From Lachnospiraceae bacterium (lineage in GTDB: Bacteria > Bacillota > Clostridia > Lachnospirales > Lachnospiraceae), in the NCBI GenBank assembly GCA_015057955.1, contig SVDE01000006.1, forward strand, positions 1-46,240: a stretch of DNA of 46,240 nucleotides, written 5' to 3'. Position numbers and translations under genes: made by a program. The notes under the pieces are model-generated. The model saw only the letters and a program-made list of their open reading frames with translations. It searched no databases and was not told the origin of the DNA. Shown piece after piece: positions 22,320 through 31,945 of the stretch. Numbering within the stretch: the first letter of the stretch is position 1; each line of letters opens with the position of its first letter.

Positions 22320-22916
22320 ATGGAAAAGATAAACAGTGTTCCTTTTAATGTATATACTGAACATCGTTTCAGGCTGTCGATCGAAGAATCGCTCAGTCTT
22401 ATGTCTGGCGGAAGATTTTACAAAAAGGACAAAGGGGAATCGATATATGATGCCGGGAAAGCGGCGGATACGGTTTATTATCTTAAAAGCGGTTCTATAA
22501 AATATCACATGATCTATCCCGATGGCAGTGACCGGACAACGGCGATAGCAGAATCACCGTCATTCCTTGGAGTAATGAATCTTATTCCCGGCCAGGAGGT
22601 GATCAATTACTGCACAGCAGTAACAGAGTGCGAATTATATACCTGTCCGATAACTGTTTTCATGCAGCGTCTGAAGGAACGGGATCTGTCTGATAAATTC
22701 CTGGAATTCTGCCTTGGCGCGTTTCGGCATTCATATCAGAATCTTACAAGTCTTCTTTATCAGGACCGTTTGCAGCTGGTGGATTCTCTGCGTACAAACA
22801 GTGATCTGACGCTTCAGGAAATAGCGGATATCTTGGGATGTACAAGGATCCATGTTTCCAGGCTGAGCAAACAGCTGCGGGACAGCAAGAAGAAATCCGG
22901 GGATAACGAAGAATAG
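22320..22916 (+). CDS. Crp/Fnr family transcriptional regulator
   Basis: This protein of about 198 residues has an N-terminal cyclic-nucleotide-binding-type beta barrel (KKDKGESIYDAGKAADTVYYLKSGSIKY region, residues about 38-65). A dimer helix (residues about 115-145) follows, and a C-terminal winged helix has the recognition segment LTLQEIADILGCTRIHVSRL. No N-terminal Cys cluster as in Fnr is seen, and the cAMP pocket arginine is not obvious, so the ligand is unknown. The start could be GTG 22311 or ATG 22320; neither has a good Shine-Dalgarno. It ends before a terminator and directly precedes the 23-35 kb catabolic operon, its likely target. Confidence 0.85.
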   Translation: MEKINSVPFNVYTEHRFRLSIEESLSLMSGGRFYKKDKGESIYDAGKAADTVYYLKSGSIKYHMIYPDGSDRTTAIAESPSFLGVMNLIPGQEVINYCTAVTECELYTCPITVFMQRLKERDLSDKFLEFCLGAFRHSYQNLTSLLYQDRLQLVDSLRTNSDLTLQEIADILGCTRIHVSRLSKQLRDSKKKSGDNEE

Positions 22917-22939
22917 CAAAATATTAAACATCTGATCAT

Positions 22940-22978
22940 AAAGACTGCAGTTTTAAACAAAAACCGCAGTCTTTTTTT
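22940..22978 (+). terminator. Intrinsic terminator after the Crp/Fnr gene
   Basis: AAAGACTGC (22940-22948) pairs with GCAGTCTTT (22966-22974), followed by a run of seven T. It separates the regulator from the next operon. Confidence 0.8.
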
Positions 22979-23093
22979 GTGCAGAAAAAAAGACAAAGTG
23001 TAACCTGAGGATACATCATCCGTTTTTTTCAGTTGATAAAATTTTTACATAATCACTTACATATTTATTGTTTTTATGAACGGAGACATAAAA

Positions 23094-24260
23094 GTGGATA
23101 AATATAAGTACAGCACAGACCACAATGAAATGAGGAGACGCTGGGAGGTTACTCTGGCTGAAATGGATAAGCAGGAGATCGACTGTCTTATCCTTTATGC
23201 GACCGTTGGCAGACTGAACGGCTCCATGATGTACCTGACTGATGTATTTACTTCCGGCAGTTATCCGCACTGCGGAATGTTCAGCAGGGATGGCATATTC
23301 CTGTTTGGTCACGGATATAAAGGCGGGACCATGGCACCGGCCGAAAAACTTGGGCTGATCAATATCACAGAAAACATAGGCATTCCGATCACACCGGCCA
23401 TGTGTTATGCGGACAATGATTTCCCGGCGGAGATGGAGAGGATCATTAAAAGCCGTGGATATAAAAAGATAGGTTTTGTCGACATGGCAAAGACGGCCGC
23501 ATCTATTTACAAATATCTTACGGAGAACCTTCGCGAATGTGAATTTGTAAATGCCACAGACATGATAGACCAGATTAAGGCAGTGAAGTCTGAATATGAC
23601 ATTCAGCGCTGGAAAGATGCAATCGATACCGTTGAAAAAGTCTTTGCGCAGTTTCCTTCAGTTGTGAAACCCGGGATGACAGAGCACCAGGTTGTCTGTG
23701 AGATGGAATACATAGCCAGGTCATTTGACTGCCCGGTTACCAGTATCATGATGGGATCAGATCCTAAAAAACCGATCAAGAGTCCAGACATTTACAGAAA
23801 CAAGGTTATAGAAGAGCATGACTATATCAACTTTCTCCTTGAGCTGGCAGCCCCCGGCGGATTATGGTGCGAGATCGCAAGGATATTCAGTTTTGGCGAG
23901 CCAAGCACTGAAATGCGAAAAGCTGAAAAGGATTCGGTCGAACTTCAGGCACTCATTGCTAAAAACGCTGTTCCGGGTGCAAGTCCGGCGGAACTTCTCG
24001 CATTGCTTAACAGCAAGCTTACCGCCCGGGGATACCGGCCCGAAACCAGGATATTTGCCCATGGCCAGGGCTACGACATCGTGGAACGCCCGGTCTTTTG
24101 TGCCGATGAGACCATGGAATTAAAAGAGAACATGATAGTCGCCATTCACCCGTCCTGTGGAAATGCAGACGCATACTGCGGTAATACAGATGACTATATG
24201 ATTACAAAGAGCGGAGCAGTAAGGCTAAATACAATTCCAAGCGGTATATGGGTTCTATAG
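23094..24260 (+). CDS. M24 (pita-bread fold) hydrolase lacking the metal ligands
   Basis: This protein of about 388 residues has a creatinase-type N-terminal domain (residues about 1-140) and an M24 pita-bread catalytic domain. The conserved HGQGYD (about 328-333) and the KSGAVRLN end are recognisable. The metal-binding aspartates of aminopeptidases are replaced: LELAAPGGLWCEIARIFSFG stands where D-x-G...D-x-x-R-x-F is expected, and AIHP stands for the Glu of T-x-E-P. It therefore resembles metal-free creatinase and ectoine-hydrolase-like members that cleave C-N bonds in small molecules. GTG 23094 is chosen because GGAG lies 8 nt upstream; ATG 23076 has no ribosome site. It is the first gene of the catabolic operon. 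Confidence 0.75.
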   Translation: MDKYKYSTDHNEMRRRWEVTLAEMDKQEIDCLILYATVGRLNGSMMYLTDVFTSGSYPHCGMFSRDGIFLFGHGYKGGTMAPAEKLGLINITENIGIPITPAMCYADNDFPAEMERIIKSRGYKKIGFVDMAKTAASIYKYLTENLRECEFVNATDMIDQIKAVKSEYDIQRWKDAIDTVEKVFAQFPSVVKPGMTEHQVVCEMEYIARSFDCPVTSIMMGSDPKKPIKSPDIYRNKVIEEHDYINFLLELAAPGGLWCEIARIFSFGEPSTEMRKAEKDSVELQALIAKNAVPGASPAELLALLNSKLTARGYRPETRIFAHGQGYDIVERPVFCADETMELKENMIVAIHPSCGNADAYCGNTDDYMITKSGAVRLNTIPSGIWVL

Positions 24261-24272
24261 GCAGGAACAAAG

Positions 24273-25241
24273 ATGAATATAAGGAAAATAGTTTTTTATA
24301 CAAACAATAAACCCAACGGCTTCCCCTTTAGTGAAGCTCAGACTGAAAGGCTAAGGGAAGCTTCAAAGGGGGCGGAACTCGTATTTACCGGGATAGACGA
24401 GGAAAGGCTCATGCTTGAAGCAGCTGACTGCGATGTCGCTGTAGCCCAGAATAATTTCCCTTTGCCCGGCAGCTTTTTTGAGAAAGCCCCGCAGCTGAAG
24501 TGGGTGCACTGCCTTATGTCGGGCGTGGACAGGATGGATATTCCGAAAGGAGTGACACTGACATCCACAAAGGGAACTCATGGCGCACCTATCTCAGAGC
24601 ATGTTCTTGCGATGATGCTTTTTGCAGCAAGAAAACTCGGGACCGCAAGAGATAACCAGCACGAAAAACGGTGGGAGCGTATTTCACAGCTTACAGAATT
24701 GAACGGCGCCACAGCCGGAATAGTAGGACTCGGAAACATAGGTAGTGAGGTAGCTTCCCTGCTGGGCAGGATCGGGATGAGAGTTATTGCTACCAGCCGT
24801 TCCGTCCCCAGCGAAGAAAGGATGTCAGTCATTTCCGCCTACTATCAAAAAGAGAGGTTTGATGAGTTCCTTGCGGAATGTGATCATGTCATCTTGAACG
24901 TCCCGCTGACTGCGGAAAGCAGGCATATGTTTTCCAAAGAGCAGTTTGAAAAAATGAAGGACAGCGCCTGGATCATAAACGTAGCCAGGGGAGCTGTCAT
25001 TAACGAGGTGGACCTGATAGAAGCACTTAAAAATGGATGCATTGCAGGTGCCTGCCTGGATGTCGCAGAGACAGAACCTCTGCCGCAGGACAGTCCGCTC
25101 TGGGAAATGGAAAATGTTCTGATCACACCGCATGTGGCAAACAGTACCCCGCGTAAGATGGAAAGGATAACAGACCTACTTGCGGAGAACATAAGGCGTT
25201 ACATTAATGACGAGTCGCTTCTTTACATCGAGAACAGCTAA
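24273..25241 (+). CDS. D-2-hydroxyacid dehydrogenase
   Basis: This 322-residue NAD-dependent dehydrogenase has a Rossmann core GIVGLGNIGSEVASLLGRIG (about residues 150-169). The substrate-side Arg is in NVARGAVINE (about 236-245), the Glu in DVAETEPLP, and the catalytic His in ITPHVANSTP (about 287-296). The family interconverts 2-keto acids and D-2-hydroxy acids with NAD(P)H. The ATG is 12 bp after the M24 gene, with AGGA upstream. It probably reduces a keto-acid product of this pathway or oxidises an imported hydroxy acid; the substrate is not readable. Confidence 0.88.
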   Translation: MNIRKIVFYTNNKPNGFPFSEAQTERLREASKGAELVFTGIDEERLMLEAADCDVAVAQNNFPLPGSFFEKAPQLKWVHCLMSGVDRMDIPKGVTLTSTKGTHGAPISEHVLAMMLFAARKLGTARDNQHEKRWERISQLTELNGATAGIVGLGNIGSEVASLLGRIGMRVIATSRSVPSEERMSVISAYYQKERFDEFLAECDHVILNVPLTAESRHMFSKEQFEKMKDSAWIINVARGAVINEVDLIEALKNGCIAGACLDVAETEPLPQDSPLWEMENVLITPHVANSTPRKMERITDLLAENIRRYINDESLLYIENS

Positions 25242-25322
25242 ATAAAATGAACATCTTCAGACAGGTAGAAGTCTGAAAAATTAAATAATGCTGTAAAGCA
25301 CAATAAAGAAAAGGAGATAACC

Positions 25323-27077
25323 ATGAAAACAAAAAGAATCTTGTCACTTGTTTTAGCAGTCGTGCTGGCGGGATCTCTCCTGGCAGCATGCGGCGGTGGA
25401 GGCGGAAATGCCACAACTGCTGCCCCTGCAGAAACCACGGCAGCTCCGGCTGAAACTACTGCCGCTCCTGCTGAGACAACAGCTCCGGCGGAAGAGACTA
25501 CCACGCAGGAAGTCCTTCAGGAATTCGATCACAAAGACCTTGTAGTCGGAATCACTGCTGATCCTAAATACTGGGATCCGTGGTCAGACTTTAATCAGGG
25601 CCGAAGAGATACTATTCCGGTCATCTACCAGTGCCTTGCATCCTATGTTCCTGATCTCGAAGGCGGAGAGGTTATCGAGTATCTTGTACTTGCAGAGAGC
25701 TATGAAAACACCGCTGATGATGAATGGACCGTCAAGATCAGGGAAAATATTGTTGATACTGCAGGCAACAAGTTTGATGCAAACGATGTCAAGTTCTGCC
25801 TTGATACTGCAAGAGAAAAAGGAATCTGGGCTGAGCTGAACGCAGTTGACGACATTATCGTAAAAGATGATTACACAGTAGTTTTCAAGACAAATAAAAA
25901 CCTTAAGGTTGGTGACTTCCAGAACATACTTACAAACTTCCCGATGGTCACCCAGGAATCATATGAGGCATCAGCTGACGCAATGGTAAGCATGCCTGTC
26001 GGAACTACTGGATATGTAATGGAAAGCTACACAGCCGGAGAAAGCGTTGTATTTAAGAAGGCTGATTCATATTGGAACGATGCAGCCAATGAATCACAGG
26101 ATCCTGCTGAAGGATACTGCCCGTGGTTCGACTGCAGGATACTTGATTCCATTACTTTCAAGTTCATCACTGATGACTCCGCAATGTCCATAGCACTTGA
26201 AAACGGTGAGATCGATATCACTTCCAACCTCAGTGCGGCAAATGCAACTGTACTTCAGGCAAATCCTGATTTCGCAGTAGGCACACGTCCCGGAAACATG
26301 TATGGAATTTCTTTCAACGTTTCCGACACATCACCTACAAAGAATATCAATCTGAGACAGGCTATTGCATATGCAGTAGACTCAGCAGGCGTTCTTCAGC
26401 TGGCGGCATCCGGCGCCGGAACCATCCTTAAGGCATGGGCTTATCCGACATATACCGACTGGCAGGATGCATGGGACAGCGCTGATTACTTCGGCTATGA
26501 CCTTGCAAAGGCTCAGGATTATCTCAAGAAGTACTATGAAGAGACAGGTACCACAGCTGCAGACCTTCATATCCGTCTTCTTACTCAGAGCAGCAGATCT
26601 GACAGCAAGATCGCAGAGGCTGTACAGGGATACATTGTTGCCCTTACAGGAAATGAGAACTGCGTTGAGATAGTCGGAGTTGAGCGTACAGTATACGAGT
26701 CAATGTGGGAAGCTGATGACACATTTGATATTCTCCTTCTCTATGGCCAGACAGATACACGTACAACATGCTGCTACACCTGGAGCCGTCAGGCAAATCA
26801 GGAAAAGACAATGAGTGGAAATGATGTATGGCATTCAAACGATGATGAGGGACAGAGACTCCTTCAGCTTGCGATCGACGTGGACACTCATTCAGATCAG
26901 ACTGTTGCAGACTTCCAGAAGTATATCAACGATCAGGTATATATTAAGAACATGTTCTCAATTGACACATTTATCGTAGGCAAGAGCTGGATAAGCAACA
27001 TCGGACACTTCTCCGGTTACAAGGATGGCCTTCCTGTATGCACACTTAGATTTGATTGGGCAAATTCAGGCAAATAA
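25323..27077 (+). CDS. Peptide/nickel-type ABC transporter substrate-binding lipoprotein
   Basis: This 584-residue family 5 solute-binding lipoprotein has a signal peptide ending in LLAAC (Cys 23). A low-complexity linker with three to four TTAAPAE-type repeats (to about residue 60) follows, then the binding domain. Typical landmarks are ADPKYWDPWSDF near residue 78, the KFCLDTAREKGIW region, and NLRQAIAYAVDS near 345. It captures an oligopeptide or another small solute outside the membrane and delivers it to the permeases encoded next. AAGGAGATAACC before the ATG is a strong ribosome site. The cargo is unknown; the enzyme neighbours suggest a hydroxylated acid or amide. Confidence 0.9.
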   Translation: MKTKRILSLVLAVVLAGSLLAACGGGGGNATTAAPAETTAAPAETTAAPAETTAPAEETTTQEVLQEFDHKDLVVGITADPKYWDPWSDFNQGRRDTIPVIYQCLASYVPDLEGGEVIEYLVLAESYENTADDEWTVKIRENIVDTAGNKFDANDVKFCLDTAREKGIWAELNAVDDIIVKDDYTVVFKTNKNLKVGDFQNILTNFPMVTQESYEASADAMVSMPVGTTGYVMESYTAGESVVFKKADSYWNDAANESQDPAEGYCPWFDCRILDSITFKFITDDSAMSIALENGEIDITSNLSAANATVLQANPDFAVGTRPGNMYGISFNVSDTSPTKNINLRQAIAYAVDSAGVLQLAASGAGTILKAWAYPTYTDWQDAWDSADYFGYDLAKAQDYLKKYYEETGTTAADLHIRLLTQSSRSDSKIAEAVQGYIVALTGNENCVEIVGVERTVYESMWEADDTFDILLLYGQTDTRTTCCYTWSRQANQEKTMSGNDVWHSNDDEGQRLLQLAIDVDTHSDQTVADFQKYINDQVYIKNMFSIDTFIVGKSWISNIGHFSGYKDGLPVCTLRFDWANSGK

Positions 27078-27100
27078 TATCTAAATCGACATCTGTTAGT

Positions 27101-27132
27101 GCGCTGCCTGTGATTCTGATTGCGGGCAGCGC
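27101..27132 (+). terminator. Intercistronic hairpin after the binding-protein gene
   Basis: GCGCTGCC (27101-27108) pairs with GGCAGCGC (27125-27132) without a following T run. Such stem-loops usually protect the binding-protein message and reduce readthrough to the permease genes, giving excess binding protein. Confidence 0.65.
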
Positions 27133-27179
27133 AGTGTCGCTAAGTACAGAAAAACGTTATCTGTGAAAGGATGCGTAAT

Positions 27180-28160
27180 ATGATCAGATATATTATAAAA
27201 AGAATTCTTATGATCATTCCGGTCGTATTGGCGGTGGCGATAATAATTTTCGCCGTTATGTACTTCGCTCCCGGAGACAGGGCAAGCATGACACTTGGAC
27301 CCGGAGCAACACAGGAAGAGATCTATGCACTTAGAGAACAACTGGGACTGAATGATCCGTTCATGGTTCAGCTCGGAAAATTCCTGTTCCAGACATTCAT
27401 AAAATTCGATTTCGGCACATCTTACATAAGCGGGCTGCCTGTGGCAGGCGAACTGGCTGCGAGATTTCCGAATACTCTGATACTGGCACTCTCGGTCATT
27501 GTTACCCAGCTGATCATAGGCCTTCCTCTGGGCATGGTGGCGGCCATTCACCGTGACGGAGTAATAGACCATATATGCATGCTCATAGCGGTCATAGGTA
27601 TTTCAGCGCCTGCATTCTGGATCGGTCTCGAACTGATGATCATCTTCTCGCTGAACCTTAACTGGTTCCCTGCATCCGGTGTGGCATCACTGGCGTGCTG
27701 GGTACTGCCGATAACAGCGAATTCCCTGCGAGGCATTGCGCAGATGGCCCGTCAGTCGCGCTCAAGCATGCTTGAGGTCATAAACAGTGATTTCATGGTC
27801 ACCGCAAGAGCAAAAGGTGTACCGAAAGGAAGGCTGTACATGCATTACGCTCTTCCCAATGCGCTTATCCCTGTTATCCAGACCATGGGCAACAGTTTTG
27901 GTACAAGTCTTGGCGGAGCAGTCATCATTGAGAGCGTATTCTCGATCCCTGGCATAGGCCAGTACATGGTTGAAGCGATATCTTCAAGAGATTATCCGAT
28001 CATAAGAGGTACTTCGGTTGTTCTCGCGATCGCATTCAGCCTTATCATGCTTCTGGTCGACCTTGCATTTGCATTCTTCGATCCGAGGATCAAGGCGCAA
28101 TATGAAGGATCTGTTGCGCGAAAGAAAAAAGTAAAAAAGGCGGTGATGTCAAATGGCTGA
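27180..28160 (+). CDS. ABC transporter permease, DppB type
   Basis: This 326-residue inner-membrane protein begins MIRYIIKRILMIIPVVLAVA, the first membrane helix of DppB/OppB permeases. It carries the large periplasmic loop and about six helices, with the EAA-like coupling segment VTARAKGVPKGRLYMHYALPNAL near residue 205. ATG 27180 is chosen because AAAGG lies 9 nt upstream; the ATG at 27171 directly abuts it. It pairs with the permease at 28153, which overlaps its end by 8 bp. Confidence 0.9.
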   Translation: MIRYIIKRILMIIPVVLAVAIIIFAVMYFAPGDRASMTLGPGATQEEIYALREQLGLNDPFMVQLGKFLFQTFIKFDFGTSYISGLPVAGELAARFPNTLILALSVIVTQLIIGLPLGMVAAIHRDGVIDHICMLIAVIGISAPAFWIGLELMIIFSLNLNWFPASGVASLACWVLPITANSLRGIAQMARQSRSSMLEVINSDFMVTARAKGVPKGRLYMHYALPNALIPVIQTMGNSFGTSLGGAVIIESVFSIPGIGQYMVEAISSRDYPIIRGTSVVLAIAFSLIMLLVDLAFAFFDPRIKAQYEGSVARKKKVKKAVMSNG

Positions 28161-29046
28161 AAAAATGACAATTGCTGCTGTAAATGAAGCGGAAGAAGTA
28201 AAAAAGCAGAATCAGTTCGTTGAAACATTTAAGAGACTCTGCAGAAATAAAACAGCCCTGATCGGCTTAATAATCGTAGTTATTTACATACTTGTAGCCA
28301 TATTTGCACAGGTTCTGACTCCGTACGATTATGCCCAGATGGATCCGATATCCGCAAACCAGGCACCGAGCGCGGCGCACTGGTTCGGAACAGATTACAT
28401 GGGAAGGGACATCCTGACCAGACTGATGGTCGGAACAAGGTATTCACTGGGCTTGGGCGTCGGCGCCATAGCAATCGGTGTTATCGTCGGTATCATACTT
28501 GGCTGCATTGCGGGATATTTCGGAGGAGCGGCAGAGGAATTGATCATGCGTTTCTGTGACGTTCTGCAGGCTATCCCTTCAACCATTCTTGCCATAGTGA
28601 TCTCAATGGTGCTGGGCACGGGATTCGTAAACACCATTATCGCTGTAGGCATAGGGCGAATACCGCTGAATGCCCGTATCATAAGGGCTCAGTTCCTCAG
28701 TCAGAGAAAGCTTGAATATGTCGAGGCTGCCCAGGCAACGAACACATCACAGGCGAAGATCATGTTCGGTCATATCCTGCCGAATACGATATCGCCGCTG
28801 ATAGTAAACTCGACCATGGGTATAGGCGGAGCGATCATGATCGCAGCAGGCCTCAGCTTTATCAACCTCGGTGTTCAGCCGCCCACACCTGAGTGGGGAG
28901 CGATGATCACCGCAGGAAAGGAATTCATACGGCTTTATCAGTATCAGGTGTTGTATCCGGGTCTTTTCATGGCAGTTTTCGTACTTGCCGTAAACCTGCT
29001 CGGAGACGGACTGAGGGATGCGCTTGATCCCAAACTGAGGACATGA
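28153..29046 (+). CDS. ABC transporter permease, DppC type
   Basis: This 297-residue permease has a cytoplasmic N-terminal stretch of about 35 residues, a first helix ([20 protein letters not shown]), and the family segment [20 protein letters not shown] near residues 76-95. The EAA coupling loop is [20 protein letters not shown] near residue 195. It forms the heterodimeric channel with the DppB-type protein. Its start overlaps the upstream stop, and the next ATPase gene follows after 15 bp. Confidence 0.9.
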   Translation: MAEKMTIAAVNEAEEVKKQNQFVETFKRLCRNKTALIGLIIVVIYILVAIFAQVLTPYDYAQMDPISANQAPSAAHWFGTDYMGRDILTRLMVGTRYSLGLGVGAIAIGVIVGIILGCIAGYFGGAAEELIMRFCDVLQAIPSTILAIVISMVLGTGFVNTIIAVGIGRIPLNARIIRAQFLSQRKLEYVEAAQATNTSQAKIMFGHILPNTISPLIVNSTMGIGGAIMIAAGLSFINLGVQPPTPEWGAMITAGKEFIRLYQYQVLYPGLFMAVFVLAVNLLGDGLRDALDPKLRT

Positions 29047-29061
29047 CAGGAGGTAAAGAAA

Positions 29062-30048
29062 ATGAGTGAAGATAATAAAGCTTTCCTGTCCATAAAAGAT
29101 CTTGTAGTTGAATATACGCAGAACAAGCAGATCATCCATGCGGTAAACGGAGTTTCACTTGAACTTGAACGCGGAAGGACTCTCGGACTGGTTGGAGAGA
29201 CAGGCGCAGGCAAGACGACCATAGCAAAGTCGATCCTGCGCATCCTTCTTGAGCCGCCTGCAAAGATTGTCAGCGGTGAGATAGAACTGGACGGCCGGGA
29301 TCTGCTGAAACTGAGTGAAAAGGAGATGTCCAAGATACGCGGTGAGAAGGTCTCGATGATCTTCCAGGATCCCATGACAGCACTTAATCCAACCATGAGA
29401 GTCGGTGAGCAGATAGCAGACGCGATCTGGCTGCATAAGGATGTCAGCAAACACGAAGCCAGGGAAATGGCATGTCAGATGCTTGAGCGTGTCGGGATCC
29501 CCAGGTTCAGGGCTAAGGAATATCCCCACCAGTTTTCCGGAGGAATGAAGCAGAGAGTCGTGATAGCCATTGCGCTCGCATGCAATCCTGAGTTGCTCCT
29601 TGCCGATGAGCCGACCACTGCGCTGGATGTTACCATCCAGGCACAGGTCCTTGCGCTCATAAATGATCTTAAGAAAGAGCATGACACTGCAATGATACTT
29701 ATCACACATGACCTTAGCGTGGTCGCCGAGACATGTGATGAAGTGGCAGTGATATATGCCGGAGAGATCGTGGAACAGGGCACGCTGGATGAGGTATTTG
29801 ACAATGCTTCGCATCCCTATACGAAAGGTCTGTTCGGCTCAATGCCCAAGGTTGACAAGAAGGAAGAACGTCTTCAGCCTATCGCAGGCATGATGCCGGA
29901 TCCGTCAGAGCTTCTTTCGGGATGCAAATTCCAGTCAAGATGTCCGTTCGCCACTGATAAATGCATTGAAAGCCCGATAGGGCTCAGCCACATTTCCGGT
30001 ACACATTGGTGCAGGTGCATCATGACGCAGAAGGAAAAGGAGGCATAG
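29062..30048 (+). CDS. ABC transporter ATP-binding protein, DppD type
   Basis: This 328-residue ATPase has a Walker [10 protein letters not shown] near residue 47, a Q-loop with [20 protein letters not shown], a signature FSGGMKQRV near 160, and a Walker [12 protein letters not shown]. The C-terminal oligopeptide-transporter domain has a [14 protein letters not shown] cysteine pattern near residue 295; this cluster-binding-like motif is common to DppD/DppF. It couples ATP hydrolysis to import. GGAGG precedes the ATG, and the next ATPase starts 3 bp after its stop. Confidence 0.92.
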   Translation: MSEDNKAFLSIKDLVVEYTQNKQIIHAVNGVSLELERGRTLGLVGETGAGKTTIAKSILRILLEPPAKIVSGEIELDGRDLLKLSEKEMSKIRGEKVSMIFQDPMTALNPTMRVGEQIADAIWLHKDVSKHEAREMACQMLERVGIPRFRAKEYPHQFSGGMKQRVVIAIALACNPELLLADEPTTALDVTIQAQVLALINDLKKEHDTAMILITHDLSVVAETCDEVAVIYAGEIVEQGTLDEVFDNASHPYTKGLFGSMPKVDKKEERLQPIAGMMPDPSELLSGCKFQSRCPFATDKCIESPIGLSHISGTHWCRCIMTQKEKEA

Positions 30049-30051
30049 GGT

Positions 30052-31002
30052 ATGGGTGCTTTGGTAGAAGTAAAAGGACTTAAGAAATATTTCAAGACAT
30101 CCAGGGGAATGCTTCATGCTGTTGATGATGTTGACATGGTATTTGAAAAAGGCAGGACAATGGGTGTTGTCGGTGAGTCCGGATGCGGGAAATCGACGCT
30201 TGGCAGGACGATCATCCATCTTCTGGAAAGTACCGGCGGCAGCATTTTCTTTGAGGGGAAGGATGTTACCCACTTGAGCTACCGTGAACTGGTAGCTCTC
30301 AGGCAGGACATGCAGATCATCTTCCAGGATCCGTTCTCCTCACTTAATCCGAGATATACGGTAAATGATACCCTGAAAGAACCGATCCTCCGCTCAAAAA
30401 GGGTCAACAGGGGAAATCTCGACCGAGAGATCCTGAAACTGATGGATACGGTTGGAATAGCAAGAAGATTCAGAAATGCCTATCCGCATGAGATGGACGG
30501 CGGCCGCCGGCAGAGAGTATGCATAGCCAGGGCACTATCAATGCAGCCCCGGTTTATAGTATGCGATGAGCCTGTATCCGCGCTTGATGTTTCGATACAG
30601 GCACAGGTGCTGAACCTGCTTCAGGATCTTCAGAGAGACCAGGGACTCACATACATGTTTGTAACGCATGATCTTTCAGTAGTGCGCCACATTTCAGATG
30701 ACATAAGCGTAATGTATCTTGGGCAGGTCGTGGAAACATGCGAGAGCGAGAAATTCTTTGAAAACCCCATGCATCCGTATACGAAAGCATTGCTTGAGGC
30801 AGTTCCGAGCGCGGACATACATAACCGCACGGAGCGTACGCTGATACAGGGTGAGATAGCATCGCCGATAGATCCTGATCCGGCATGCAGATTTGTAAAG
30901 AGGTGCCCGTATGCATGCGATGAGTGCTTAAAGGAGCAGGAACTCAAAGACATGGGAGACGGACATTTTGTAAGATGCCACAGGGCAGGAGAATTGTCCT
31001 GA
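30052..31002 (+). CDS. ABC transporter ATP-binding protein, DppF type
   Basis: This 316-residue partner ATPase has a Walker A GESGCGKST near residue 42, a Q-loop IIFQDPFSSLNPRYTV, and a Walker B FIVCDEPVSALD. A C-terminal oligopeptide-transporter domain contains CRFVKRCPYACDEC. The signature loop reads HEMDGGRRQRV rather than LSGGQ, a variant seen in some DppF-like proteins that keeps the GG pair. It completes the importer of one binding protein, two permeases and two ATPases. The next gene follows after a 22 bp gap with a GAGGAG ribosome site. Confidence 0.92.
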   Translation: MGALVEVKGLKKYFKTSRGMLHAVDDVDMVFEKGRTMGVVGESGCGKSTLGRTIIHLLESTGGSIFFEGKDVTHLSYRELVALRQDMQIIFQDPFSSLNPRYTVNDTLKEPILRSKRVNRGNLDREILKLMDTVGIARRFRNAYPHEMDGGRRQRVCIARALSMQPRFIVCDEPVSALDVSIQAQVLNLLQDLQRDQGLTYMFVTHDLSVVRHISDDISVMYLGQVVETCESEKFFENPMHPYTKALLEAVPSADIHNRTERTLIQGEIASPIDPDPACRFVKRCPYACDECLKEQELKDMGDGHFVRCHRAGELS

Positions 31003-31024
31003 ACATTTAAAAGAGGAGTCTGAA

Positions 31025-31930
31025 ATGCTGAAAAATGGCAGGATACCGGGACCAATACCTGCACCGGAAGTAACAGAAGCTGAAAAGCAGATGAAGCTTT
31101 ATAAATACTATACCCGTCCGTTCAGGAATATAGGACCGCTGTATTCAATGGCGGTCGATCACGGACCTATGGACGAGCACTTCGCATTGCCGACGAGCAA
31201 TCTCGGTGCGCATCTGCTTCTTCCCGGTGAATATGAATCAGTTCTGCTCGGATACTGCAAACACCCTGAAGGAGGAGCATTCATCCGTCATTACCAGATG
31301 TATCCCGGAGCAAGCTATGACATGCTGAAATGGTATTACACATGGATCAACATACCTTTCAAAACACAGCCTGCGGGCTGCGGAAACATGAAGTACAAGA
31401 TCTGGTGCCCCATTAACCATTTCACACATGCATTTATCAACGGAAAAGACAGAACAGACGGTGTCATGACGCAGGAATCCCATAATCTGGACATGTATGA
31501 TGGAACTCCGCTTGCAACCGAATTTGTATCCGTCAGATACCCGTTGGATCTCACACAGTTCGGAATGACCGGGCAGCAGCTCGATGAACTGAAAAATGCC
31601 GGCTGCTGGATAGATCCTGCTGTGATCAGATATTATGATCCGAAGGATTACTGGGAGAAAGGCATACTCACACCTTCCATCGGGTCAAACATAATGGTCA
31701 CGATATCCCGTCCGGCTCCGTTCGGCGTGGAAAAAATAGCATGCGAATGGGTAGGCTGGACTGTTGAAGACGGAAAAGTAGTGCGCGATCTTAATACGCC
31801 TGAGTGGAGAATGGGATACGACTGGCTGGAAATGAAATTGAATCATGCTACTGCAGAGGCGCAGCATCTGTCAGAAATGCTGCCCGAACTATACGCTGAA
31901 TATTCTGGCAAACCAATGGATGAAGAATAG
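31025..31930 (+). CDS. Diacetylphloroglucinol (PhlG) hydrolase-family protein
   Basis: This 301-residue soluble protein matches, by motif memory, the DAPG hydrolase/phloretin hydrolase family. Those zinc enzymes cleave a C-C bond between an acyl group and a phenolic ring. Supporting segments are MLKWYYTWINIPF (about residues 100-112), YKIWCPINHFTH (124-135) and a C-terminal H-x-x-x-E (NHATAE, His 274 and Glu 278) followed by LSEMLPELYAEY. In PhlG a comparable H-x-x-x-E contributes to the zinc site. There is no signal peptide, so it acts on imported substrate. Its place between an importer and CitE/CitF-like proteins suggests ring-side or beta-diketone chain cleavage. The substrate is unproven. 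Confidence 0.6.
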   Translation: MLKNGRIPGPIPAPEVTEAEKQMKLYKYYTRPFRNIGPLYSMAVDHGPMDEHFALPTSNLGAHLLLPGEYESVLLGYCKHPEGGAFIRHYQMYPGASYDMLKWYYTWINIPFKTQPAGCGNMKYKIWCPINHFTHAFINGKDRTDGVMTQESHNLDMYDGTPLATEFVSVRYPLDLTQFGMTGQQLDELKNAGCWIDPAVIRYYDPKDYWEKGILTPSIGSNIMVTISRPAPFGVEKIACEWVGWTVEDGKVVRDLNTPEWRMGYDWLEMKLNHATAEAQHLSEMLPELYAEYSGKPMDEE

Positions 31931-31945
31931 AAAAGGAGAACAACA

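Noticed and set aside
23010-23075. Crp/Fnr binding site before the catabolic operon
   Set aside because: TTGAT is present at about 23033, but no matching ATCAA half-site at the right distance could be found, so control by the upstream regulator remains a positional inference.
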